Positions 1-6,864 of a DNA stretch of 64,000 nt are shown piece by piece. This stretch comes from Lachnospiraceae bacterium AF51-6-b8A. Lineage in GTDB: Bacteria; Bacillota; Clostridia; Lachnospirales; Lachnospiraceae. The notes beneath the pieces are model-generated. The model was not told the DNA's origin. It was given only the letters and a program-made list of their open reading frames with translations, and searched no databases. The DNA is taken from NCBI GenBank assembly GCA_027682585.1, contig JAQCZH010000005.1, forward strand, positions 1,910 to 65,909, written 5' to 3'. How positions within the stretch are numbered: position 1 is the stretch's first letter; every line of letters starts with the position of its first letter. Both the position numbers and the translations under genes were made by a program.

Positions 1-279
1 GAAAACGGCGTTGATGAGACGCTTGCCTATATGTACTTCCCAAGCCAGCATTGGCTTCGAATCCGGACGAACAACACGATTGACGCGTTCAATCGCGAGA
101 TTAAACGTAGGACCAGGGCAATCGGAGCCTTTCCTGACAGCCAAAGCGCGTTAATGCTCGTCTGCGCCAGACAGCGTCATGTAGCCGGATCTGCCTGGGG
201 AAGCAAACGATACCTGAACATGCAGCATTTATTCGATCAGGAGCTTCAAGCTGAAACTGGTCGCGAAGTTGCCGTTTAA
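1..279 (+). CDS. IS256-family transposase, C-terminal fragment (truncated by window edge)
   Basis: The reading frame is open from base 1 to the TAA at 277-279, so this is the 3' end of a longer gene whose start lies outside the window. The visible part (about 92 residues) carries the typical C-terminal block of IS256/Mutator-type DDE transposases: a Trp-Leu-Arg-Ile-Arg-Thr-Asn-Asn stretch, then N-x-I/F-x-R-E-I-K-R-R-T-R, which contains the last acidic region of the catalytic domain. Family members cut and paste the element by recognising its terminal inverted repeats. A short palindrome (298-311) follows the stop and may lie at the element's right end, but the left end is not visible, so the inverted repeat cannot be proved. 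It marks the accessory character of the first 8 kb. Confidence 0.85.
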   Translation, partial: ENGVDETLAYMYFPSQHWLRIRTNNTIDAFNREIKRRTRAIGAFPDSQSALMLVCARQRHVAGSAWGSKRYLNMQHLFDQELQAETGREVAV

Positions 280-319
280 CTTGTGCAAAGCCGATGGCAA
301 ATGAATTTGCGAAAGATTA

Positions 320-348
320 TTGACATATAAAAATATTCATTGCATTAT
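320..348 (+). promoter_or_regulatory. sigma-A-type promoter of padR
   Basis: TTGACA (320-325), a 17-base spacer, and CATTAT (343-348; 4 of 6 matches to the consensus) lie 30-57 bases before the padR start. The perfect -35 is just outside the IS256-type transposase gene, so it may be an outward-facing -35 supplied by the element. Confidence 0.5.
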
Positions 349-364
349 ATTCAATGTTGAATAT
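347..364 (+). promoter_or_regulatory. palindromic operator, probably for PadR autoregulation
   Basis: A perfect inverted repeat with 8-base arms (ATATTCAA / TTGAATAT) around a 2-base centre. It overlaps the -10/+1 region of the padR promoter and ends one base before the Shine-Dalgarno sequence. PadR proteins are dimers that commonly bind palindromes at their own promoters, so repression by the downstream gene product is the natural reading. Confidence 0.55.
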
Positions 365-376
365 GGAGGTGGGTTT

Positions 377-910
377 GTGATACGTTTATTGGTGCTTTGG
401 CTGCTGGATAACGAATCTATGTCAGGTTATGATATAAAGCAGATGTTACAAACAATGGATGCAAAAAGATGGGGAGGAGTGCTCATAGGTTCTATTTATT
501 ATGCTTTAAAAAAGCTTGAAAAGAACGGATATATCTGTGTAACGGATATGGAACAGGCACAATACAGACCGAGAGTAACTTATAGTATTACTCAAAAAGG
601 GAAAAAATATTTGAGAACATTAATTTATGATTCGTTGACGGAGTTTTCTCTTTCTTATCCGTCATCTTTATATGCCGGGATATCATTATGTGATAAGCTG
701 ACATCCGTTGAGATTTATACCGCCTTGGAAAGTCAACTTAAAAGGCTTGATATTGAATATGAATCTGTTATGAAAGGCTGGAAAGAAAAGTGTGAAGCAA
801 TGAATAATGATGTTGCGCCTATGGTAAAGTTGGTTTTTGATAATATGTTTGCAATGATTAGGCAACAGCAGGATTTTATAAAAAAAGTATTAGAATGTTT
901 GGAAACATGA
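377..910 (+). CDS. PadR-family transcriptional regulator
   Basis: A 177-residue DNA-binding protein. The N-terminal winged helix contains the family pattern LLVLWLLDNESMSGYDIKQM followed by a helix ending in Y-Y-A-L-K-K-L-E-K-x-G and a Tyr/Arg-rich wing (RPRVTYSIT). The C-terminal half is helical and suits the dimerisation domain of the longer PadR type (PadR-s1/Vir-like). I chose the GTG at 377 because GGAGGT lies 6 bases upstream; an earlier TTG at 320 would place the promoter inside the gene. The gene is AT-rich compared with the rest of the window and is followed after 15 bases by an ABC-class ATPase, so the two form an operon. PadR family members usually repress a neighbouring transporter or detoxification gene; the ligand is unknown. 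Confidence 0.85.
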   Translation: MIRLLVLWLLDNESMSGYDIKQMLQTMDAKRWGGVLIGSIYYALKKLEKNGYICVTDMEQAQYRPRVTYSITQKGKKYLRTLIYDSLTEFSLSYPSSLYAGISLCDKLTSVEIYTALESQLKRLDIEYESVMKGWKEKCEAMNNDVAPMVKLVFDNMFAMIRQQQDFIKKVLECLET

Positions 911-925
911 TATGGAGGTATACAT

Positions 926-2632
926 TTGAAAAGTAGACAGGAACTGGAGCAGTTATTATTTTCAATAAACGGTCAGGGATATGGTGCATATAAATCTATA
1001 AAGGGAGAGTACAATTTCGGAAAATATATTCTTTCCATTGACCATGTACAAGTTGACCCGTATGCACCGCCGTCAAAAGTGCGGATTATTATGAACAGGA
1101 AAGTAACAGGTATTCCTGATGAATTACTTGATTCAAAAAGTAAAATTATTGCCGTTTCGGATTTTTTAACAAGGGAGTTTTATAAAAAAACTGAAATTTA
1201 CAGTCGGAAAATAAATGCTACAGGTGGTAGCGGTATGATTGTAATTGACAGATGCGGACAGGAGATGTTGGAGAGAACTTCCGTTTTGATTAAGGATAAC
1301 AGAGTTGAGGTAAGATTTGAGATAGGGCTTCCGGCAGCCGGTAGACGTGTTTTAGGAAAAGAAGCCAATCGGATTTTTTCACAAACTCTTGAAAAAATTG
1401 TAGATGCGGCATTACTGTATGAAAATATTGATCATAATAAATTGAAAAATCAGATTTCTTTAATGATCGATCAAGAGTATATAAGGGAAGAATTAAAGCG
1501 AAGAAATTTGGTTGCATTTGTTGCCGACGGATCTGTTTTGCCGCGTGAGAGCGGTGTTTCAGATAAGCCTTTGCGTGACGGGATTCCTTTTCAGAGTCCA
1601 AAAAGTTTTAAAACAGATATGGATCTTCCAAGCGGAAAGCATATATCAGGGATGGGAATTGAAAAAGGTATTACATTGATTGTAGGCGGAGGCTACCATG
1701 GCAAGTCAACACTGCTGAAAGCACTTGAACGCGGAGTATATAATCATATTTCAGGTGACGGGCGTGAAATGGTGATTACCTGTTTTGATGCGGTCAAGAT
1801 TCGTGCAGAGGATGGAAGAAATGTTGAAAAAGTAAATATAAGTGCTTTTATAAATAATCTGCCGGGAAATAAGGATACACATTTATTTTCTACGGAAAAT
1901 GCCAGCGGAAGCACATCACAGGCGGCAAATGTAATGGAAGCTTTAGAATCCGGAACTTCACTTATCTTGATTGATGAAGATACTTCCGCCACCAATTTTA
2001 TGATATGTGACGGTCGTATGCAAAAACTGATTGCAAGAGAAAAAGAGCCTATAACACCTTTTATTGATAAAGTAAAACCTTTATATAAAGATTTGGGAGT
2101 TTCCACCATACTCATAGTGGGAGGTTGCGGAGATTACTTTGATGTTGCCGACAGAGTTATAATGATGGATGAGTATATTCCAAAGGATGTCACCGACAGA
2201 GCAAAGGAAATAGCGTCTACCGACGGATATAAAAGAGAATTTTTATCAGATAATGTTTTTGGTAAAGTAACACATCGTGTTCCTTTGAAAAAAGGATTCT
2301 CTTTGTCAGGTAAAGAAGATCGCCTGAAAGCCAAAGGCAAATATACTATTTTGTATGGATGGAACAATATAGATATTTCAGGGCTGGAGCAGCTTGTTGA
2401 TGAAAGTCAGACAAATTGTATCGCCGTTATGATCGGGTTTTTAAAGAATAAAGTGATTGATGAAAAGAAGACAATTGAACAGTCACTGGATCAGATGTAC
2501 AGACATATTGAAAAATCAGGATTGGATTCCATATCACCATATACAGGTCATCCCGGTAATCTTGCAATGCCAAGAAAACAGGAAGTTTTTGCGGCTATCA
2601 GCAGATATAGAGGGCTGGTTGTAAAAGGATAA
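926..2632 (+). CDS. predicted ATPase of the ABC class (COG3044-type, function unknown)
   Basis: A 568-residue soluble protein starting at TTG 926 with GGAGGT 6 bases upstream. A Walker A motif (GGGYHGKST) lies near residue 255, a Walker B-like segment (LILIDEDTSATNF) near residue 350, and a second hydrophobic strand ending in ILIVGGCGDYFDVAD follows near residue 400, matching the His-loop/switch region of this class. The overall pattern matches the predicted ABC-class ATPases sometimes mis-annotated as isopentenyl-diphosphate isomerase; no transmembrane segments or partner permease are present. Biochemical function is not established for the family. It is co-transcribed with padR, and both genes are AT-rich, suggesting acquisition together. 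I see no frameshift. Confidence 0.8.
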   Translation: MKSRQELEQLLFSINGQGYGAYKSIKGEYNFGKYILSIDHVQVDPYAPPSKVRIIMNRKVTGIPDELLDSKSKIIAVSDFLTREFYKKTEIYSRKINATGGSGMIVIDRCGQEMLERTSVLIKDNRVEVRFEIGLPAAGRRVLGKEANRIFSQTLEKIVDAALLYENIDHNKLKNQISLMIDQEYIREELKRRNLVAFVADGSVLPRESGVSDKPLRDGIPFQSPKSFKTDMDLPSGKHISGMGIEKGITLIVGGGYHGKSTLLKALERGVYNHISGDGREMVITCFDAVKIRAEDGRNVEKVNISAFINNLPGNKDTHLFSTENASGSTSQAANVMEALESGTSLILIDEDTSATNFMICDGRMQKLIAREKEPITPFIDKVKPLYKDLGVSTILIVGGCGDYFDVADRVIMMDEYIPKDVTDRAKEIASTDGYKREFLSDNVFGKVTHRVPLKKGFSLSGKEDRLKAKGKYTILYGWNNIDISGLEQLVDESQTNCIAVMIGFLKNKVIDEKKTIEQSLDQMYRHIEKSGLDSISPYTGHPGNLAMPRKQEVFAAISRYRGLVVKG

Positions 2633-2709
2633 ACACTAACTTATACTTATTCCTAATCATCTGACGGGGGGAGCGGACAAAAACCTGGACACCATGATAC
2701 CCTTGTGAG

Positions 2710-2808
2710 AACAGATGCGGTAGATTCCCGGCCAATCTGGCCGAGGGTATGCTGGCCATGGCCAACGGCCACCCGGTGCGGGGAGTGAAAAAACTGCTGA
2801 AGAAGTAA
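2710..2808 (+). pseudogene. possible 3' remnant of a displaced gene
   Basis: A short GC-rich open stretch ending at TAA 2806-2808 has protein-like composition: Ala-Asn-Leu-Ala-Glu-Gly-Met, then a Val-Lys-Lys-Leu-Leu-Lys-Lys tail. It lies directly after the AT-rich padR/ATPase pair, with no start codon and ribosome-binding site. It could be the surviving 3' end of a native gene cut by an insertion upstream, or chance. Confidence 0.2.
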
Positions 2809-2854
2809 TGTCGGCCACAGATGGATACGGCTGGCGGCTTGGCACAGGTTTTTT

Positions 2855-2927
2855 GCCCAGTTAGTTCAGTTGGTAGAGCAGCGGACTGAAAAGCCGCGTG
2901 TCTCTGGTTCGATTCCGGAACTGGGCA
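2855..2927 (+). tRNA. tRNA-Phe (anticodon GAA)
   Basis: Full cloverleaf: acceptor stem GCCCAGT pairs with ACTGGGC (2920-2926), discriminator A at 2927. The anticodon loop CTGAAAA gives anticodon GAA, and the T arm is TCTGG-TTCGATT-CCGGA. CCA is not encoded. The anticodon stem GCGGA/GCCGC has an A-G mismatch at its loop-closing pair (positions 31/39), where the usual gene has an A-T pair. tRNA genes are frequent integration targets, and this one sits within the accessory segment. Confidence 0.93.
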
Positions 2928-3078
2928 TTTTTAAGTCTTTTTATAGTTTGTTTATATTTGTTTTTGGAAGCTTATCGACTTAAACACAATTCGGACACGA
3001 AATCCAACTAACATAAATACTGTCAAATGAAACCGACATTCATTTCGACATTAATCTTTTTCATAACTCCCTTTTCGT

Positions 3079-3106
3079 AAGTCCCCGTTCCCCGGGGACT
3101 TATTCT
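3079..3106 (+). terminator. possible intrinsic terminator
   Basis: An 8-base-pair stem (AAGTCCCC / GGGGACTT) with a 7-base loop, followed by TATTCTTT. The T-tract is weak. It may end the tRNA-Phe transcript. Confidence 0.4.
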
Positions 3107-3131
3107 TTGTGCGGCTTTATTACAAGCTTTA

Positions 3132-3692
3132 GAGTTATAGGACAAAATGTGGAGTTATAGGACAAAATGTGTTGATATAAAGCGCCTCAAACCCTTGTGT
3201 AGAAAGGCTTCGAAGGGATTTAATCTTCCTAAAAACAGAGGAACTGAAGGGGGATTAAATGGATCAGATCAATTGTCCTACTTGTAGAATGAGATGCGTA
3301 AAATCTTGAAAGAAGAAAGCGTGCTCACAACGATGGTTATGTAGGAGATGTAAAAGCTCATTAACACATGTCATAGACAATCGCTCTAAGGAACTTCAAC
3401 TCTTAAGAGAGATGTTAAGGAACCATAGAGGGCTTTCGATCGAGAGATGAATAAAAGCGGTTTACTGGTGGTGCTATATGCATTCGCCAGAACCGCTTTC
3501 GTTATCTGAGATATTAAATACAATGCCCACAGATAAGAGTATAGCCGCTATATATAAAAAGATGAGTGAGAAGCAAAAACTAGAAAAAAGTCTTTCGATA
3601 TGGGGCATGCTATCGTCTGGAGCGACTTCCATAAGGTGGGTAGCTTCTATGATCAATGGGATTAGCTATCAACACGTTTTGTCCTATAACCC
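3132..3692 (+). mobile_element. internally deleted IS1249-like element with terminal inverted repeats
   Basis: The ends at 3152-3176 and 3668-3692 are 25-base inverted repeats with only two differences (core ATAGGACAAAA... / ...TTTTGTCCTAT). The left end is preceded by an exact tandem copy of its first 20 bases (3132-3151). The element is only about 540 bases long, and the transposase between the ends is decayed and lacks its catalytic middle, so it could move only with help from an intact relative. No target-site duplication is obvious. Confidence 0.75.
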
Positions 3693-3720
3693 GCATGAGC
3701 CTTATTCTCCAAGTGCGTGA
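3259..3720 (+). pseudogene. degenerate IS1249-like transposase
   Basis: A single frame runs from ATG 3259 to TGA 3718-3720 but is interrupted by in-frame TGA codons at 3307-3309 and 3448-3450. The first part has a zinc-ribbon like that of IS1249-type transposases (CPTC...RCRRCK-like pattern, then V-I-D-N-R-S-K-E-L-Q-L). It then joins directly to a C-terminal block (NHRGLSIE..., AVYWWCYMHS). The central DDE catalytic domain (roughly 200-250 residues) is missing, so an internal deletion has joined the two ends. Both TGA codons can be explained as single substitutions of CGA or GGA. Not functional. Confidence 0.7.
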
Positions 3721-3731
3721 TTTCTGATAAT

Positions 3732-4496
3732 TTACCTCATTTCCTTTTTCCCAAACTGGGTAACCGCCAATACGAAACACAGAACAAACATTACAACCGC
3801 ACATGGCAGGAAGGGAAGCATCTCGAAAGCAGCGCCGGATGTTTCTGCCGTAAAGTCATAGAGCAAGCAAGATACAAGATAACCACTGTAACAATACGGG
3901 TAAACAATCCACAGCGGTGTGTTCGCAACCAATACGCCAGGAATAATAAGTAACAAATTCAATCCCACAGAAAGAATCGGCTTTTCAAACAGTACAGTAA
4001 TTGCCCACATAGCTGCAATGCTCGGCAGCATTGTCAGAAACAACCCCAGGCACCGTTGCAGCAGATACAGGACCGGTAAGGCTTCTGTCACTCCCATTGT
4101 CTGTGTTGCAAGCATCCCGGCAATTAGGAAGACGACAAGAAAGACCACTACTTCCATGAACAGATAAAATACCAGCACGCAGAACTTGGCAATGGAAAGC
4201 GCATATCGGCTGATTGGCAAAGCCAGCATTTTCAGAATACCATTATTTCCAGTTTCTCGACCTGCAATCATCACACAGACAACGATCATACTGAGTGGTA
4301 ACAGATAATACGCATAAAGCAGTGTACTTTGAATGAACATGGCAGACCATGCGTTTGTAGATTCCGGGGTAAAATGATGGCTTAGGCTTGCAACACCGGT
4401 TGTAACCACTAGCAGAGGTGCAATAAAGATCAGGGGTACGATCTTTGATCGTTTTACTTTTATAAACTCGATTTTGAGTAAATCACAAAAGCTCAT
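3732..4496 (-). CDS. LanG/MutG-type ABC transporter permease (peptide immunity)
   Basis: A 254-residue integral membrane protein with about six hydrophobic segments and no ATPase motif. The start at 4496 (MSFCDLLKIEF) has GGAGGA on the minus strand about 8 bases upstream; the open frame extends further but has no ribosome-binding site there. It is the last gene of a minus-strand operon ATPase-permease-permease, 13 bases after the preceding permease. That gene order and size match the LanF-LanE-LanG group, which removes lantibiotics and related peptides from the membrane. With its partner it forms the membrane channel. No bacteriocin structural or modification gene is present, so it is an orphan immunity/resistance system rather than part of a producer cluster. 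Confidence 0.8.
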   Translation of the reverse strand: MSFCDLLKIEFIKVKRSKIVPLIFIAPLLVVTTGVASLSHHFTPESTNAWSAMFIQSTLLYAYYLLPLSMIVVCVMIAGRETGNNGILKMLALPISRYALSIAKFCVLVFYLFMEVVVFLVVFLIAGMLATQTMGVTEALPVLYLLQRCLGLFLTMLPSIAAMWAITVLFEKPILSVGLNLLLIIPGVLVANTPLWIVYPYCYSGYLVSCLLYDFTAETSGAAFEMLPFLPCAVVMFVLCFVLAVTQFGKKEMR

Positions 4497-4509
4497 TTTC
4501 TCATTCCTC

Positions 4510-5235
4510 CTACTCGTAGCGTCTATACTTCGCCAACCACAAACCCATGGCAAGGAAAAACAGTGTTTCCGCCAAAGCGACAAGTGTAACCGTCGGATCA
4601 GGCTGGGCGCTCATGGCTACCGCCGGTTTGAGAATGACCACAAAAGGATGCAGCAACAGAAGAGTCAGATCGGAATTTGCAAGAGCCATACCGCTTAAAA
4701 ACCCGGCGATACCAATGCCAAGCGGCACCCACATATTTTCGAAACGCGAGGAAACCAACAGCATAAAGGACAACACCGGCATGGATGTGATAAAAGAATA
4801 TCCGGCAAAGCAAAGCAAGGCACCCATTTTAAATGTTCCGTCCGGCAGATCCGCCATGCCGATTCGTGCAAGCGTCAAGTTTTGCAGCATGATTGCAAGC
4901 AAAAACATAACCGTCAGAAGTAAAAATTTGCATAGATACATTGTCGGGACACTTACAGGAAGCATATACATCTTCCTGACAGCATTCCCCTTAAACTCCA
5001 TGTTGTAGATTATGCAGGTAGCAACAACGATACCGAACAGATTCAAAACCAGAATCATGCCGTAAAGCTGGGTAAGCAGGACATCCATAGGAGCCAGCGG
5101 AAGATTTAGAAGTGCCTCTTTCCGCACAAGGAAATTAACAAACGCGTAGACGGCTCCCAAAACACCAACAGCCAGCAGGACAGGAATCACGCCGGTACGC
5201 TTTTCTTTCCGAAGTTCGATTGACAGAATTTTCAT
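4510..5235 (-). CDS. LanE/MutE-type ABC transporter permease (peptide immunity)
   Basis: A 241-residue protein with six predicted hydrophobic segments, starting MKILSIELRKEKR, the short basic cytoplasmic N-terminus usual for LanE/MutE permeases. It overlaps the ATPase gene by 4 bases (ATGA), which indicates translational coupling. Together with the next permease and the ATPase it should form the LanFEG complex that extracts antimicrobial peptides from the cytoplasmic membrane. The highly similar length and topology of the two permeases fits their being paralogous halves of one transporter. Substrate not predictable from sequence. Confidence 0.8.
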   Translation of the reverse strand: MKILSIELRKEKRTGVIPVLLAVGVLGAVYAFVNFLVRKEALLNLPLAPMDVLLTQLYGMILVLNLFGIVVATCIIYNMEFKGNAVRKMYMLPVSVPTMYLCKFLLLTVMFLLAIMLQNLTLARIGMADLPDGTFKMGALLCFAGYSFITSMPVLSFMLLVSSRFENMWVPLGIGIAGFLSGMALANSDLTLLLLHPFVVILKPAVAMSAQPDPTVTLVALAETLFFLAMGLWLAKYRRYE

Positions 5236-5996
5236 AATCTAGCCCTCCGTTTTCTCTCTGTATTGTCCTTTTCAACGATAGAAAGGAAAACATCTTCCAA
5301 ATTGTCCGCAGCGAAACCGGATTGCAGGGCATATTGACGCAGATCATTCATACTTCCCTCAAACAAAAGTCGTCCGTGGTTTAGAATACCAATATCATCC
5401 GCAATTAATTCGATTTCAGACAACATATGGGACGAGATCAGCACCGTACAGTTATAAAGACTGGGCAAGGATTTTACCAGATTGCGGATTTCGTGAATAC
5501 CGGACGGATCAAGACCGTTGGTAGGTTCATCCAGAATCAGGATTGGCGGGCGCCCCAGAAGTGCTCCGGCAAGACCCAAACGCTGTTTCATACCCAGTGA
5601 ATATTTTTTGGCCAGCCGGTCACCGAATTCGGTCAATCCTACCAGGTCCAGGGCATCCTCCACATCGGTTTTCGACAAGTCTAAAATACGACGAATAATA
5701 TCGAGATTTTCCCGACCGGTCAGATTTGCATAGAAGGACGGCGCTTCAATGAAAGAACCGATTTCTTTGAGAATGGTAATCCGATCACCCGGAAACTGCT
5801 TATTATCAATGGTAAAGTTGCCCTTTGTCGGTGCCGTCAGGCCCAGCAGCATTTTCATAGTTGTGGATTTTCCCGCGCCATTGGGACCAAGGAAACCATA
5901 AATGCTGCCCTTGCGAATATGAAGTGAAACATTGTTGACCGAAGTAAAATTCTTATACTTCTTTGTCAACTGTTCCGTTGTAATGATATAGTCCAT
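5232..5996 (-). CDS. LanF/BcrA-type ABC transporter ATPase (peptide immunity)
   Basis: A 254-residue nucleotide-binding subunit. Walker A GPNGAGKST lies near residue 38, the signature YSLGMKQRLG near 133, Walker B ILILDEPTNGLDPSG near 152, and the switch His (SSHML) near 190. A C-terminal extension past the core is typical of the BcrA/LanF group. I chose the ATG at 5996 (MDYIITTEQL), which has AAGGAG upstream; the longer frame starts inside the intergenic region. It is the first gene of the minus-strand operon and is divergent from a response regulator gene 162 bases away, the arrangement in which that two-component system controls the transporter, as in Cpr/LanFEG-RK cassettes. Confidence 0.88.
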   Translation of the reverse strand: MDYIITTEQLTKKYKNFTSVNNVSLHIRKGSIYGFLGPNGAGKSTTMKMLLGLTAPTKGNFTIDNKQFPGDRITILKEIGSFIEAPSFYANLTGRENLDIIRRILDLSKTDVEDALDLVGLTEFGDRLAKKYSLGMKQRLGLAGALLGRPPILILDEPTNGLDPSGIHEIRNLVKSLPSLYNCTVLISSHMLSEIELIADDIGILNHGRLLFEGSMNDLRQYALQSGFAADNLEDVFLSIVEKDNTERKRRARL

Positions 5997-6117
5997 AGAA
6001 ATATCTCCTTTCGATGCTTTTATGGTTTTATGGTATAACTGCAACCTGACATCTACATTCTCCCGTCCTTACTTTTACCTTACTTTTTAAGGGATGAGAC
6101 CGCAGAATATACGCCGA

Positions 6118-6126
6118 TGATATAAT
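6118..6126 (+). promoter_or_regulatory. extended -10 promoter for the two-component system
   Basis: TG-A-TATAAT: a perfect -10 (6121-6126) with the TG extension, 32 bases before the response regulator start. No good -35 is seen at 17 bases, consistent with either an extended -10 promoter or activation by a regulator bound in the divergent region 5997-6158. Confidence 0.5.
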
Positions 6127-6158
6127 GAAAATCAGGGAATCAGATTGGAGAAAACGCT

Positions 6159-6860
6159 ATGGACAATTCCTTTTTGCACACTAAGAGGCTCCTGTTGGTA
6201 GATGATGAACAGGAGTTATTGAAGATGGTAACAGATATATTGAAAGATGCAGGATTTGAAACTATTTTTACGGCTGCGTCTGTCAAAGAGGCTATTTTAA
6301 TCGCAAAAAAAGAAAATCCTGATTTCATTGTTCTGGATGTCATGCTGCCGGATGGAGACGGCTTTTCTCTGATGCAGCAGCTTCGTACGATTAGTAATGT
6401 ACCGATCATTTTCCTGACAGCAAAAGACGAGGCAACAGATAAATTATCGGGCTTGGGTCTTGGTGCAGATGATTATATTTCAAAGCCTTTCATGCCGCAG
6501 GAATTATTGCTGCGTATCTATGCGGTACTGCGTCGCGCCTATAAAGAGGATGCGCCGCTGCTTGTTTTAGATGGATGTACGATTGATTTTAGCCGGGCCG
6601 AAGTTCATAAAGGCAGCGAAATTATTTCCTTAACCGCCAAAGAACACACCTTACTCGAAACACTTGCCCACAATGAAGGAAAGATTGTTACCGTGGATGC
6701 GCTTTGTGAAGCACTATGGGGAGATAATCCCTTTGGCTATGAAAACAGCCTTAATGCTCATATCCGGCGCGTCCGGGAAAAGATCGAAACCGACCCGTCA
6801 AAGCCTGTGTCCCTGATAACGATTAAAGGGTTGGGTTACAAATTGACAGCAAGAAAGTGA
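6159..6860 (+). CDS. OmpR-family response regulator of the peptide-resistance cassette
   Basis: A 233-residue two-domain regulator. The receiver domain (about residues 8-122) has the acidic pair in LLVDDEQ, the phospho-acceptor Asp in VLDVMLPDGDG, the Thr/Ala switch in FLTAKD, and the Lys in ISKPFMP. The C-terminal winged helix (about 135-230) ends with HIRRVREKIE and TIKGLGYKL, typical of OmpR/PhoB types. ATG 6159 has GGAGAA upstream. The kinase gene begins 4 bases after the stop. Divergent placement next to LanFEG implies that it activates the transporter in response to peptide. Confidence 0.9.
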   Translation: MDNSFLHTKRLLLVDDEQELLKMVTDILKDAGFETIFTAASVKEAILIAKKENPDFIVLDVMLPDGDGFSLMQQLRTISNVPIIFLTAKDEATDKLSGLGLGADDYISKPFMPQELLLRIYAVLRRAYKEDAPLLVLDGCTIDFSRAEVHKGSEIISLTAKEHTLLETLAHNEGKIVTVDALCEALWGDNPFGYENSLNAHIRRVREKIETDPSKPVSLITIKGLGYKLTARK

Positions 6861-6864
6861 TATT

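Noticed and set aside
926..2632. Isopentenyl-diphosphate isomerase
   Set aside because: The name is sometimes attached to this ATPase family, but the protein has Walker motifs and no isomerase signature.
3259..3720. Functional UGA read-through (selenocysteine or recoding) in the transposase
   Set aside because: Both TGA codons fit single substitutions in a gene that has also lost its catalytic domain; decay is simpler.
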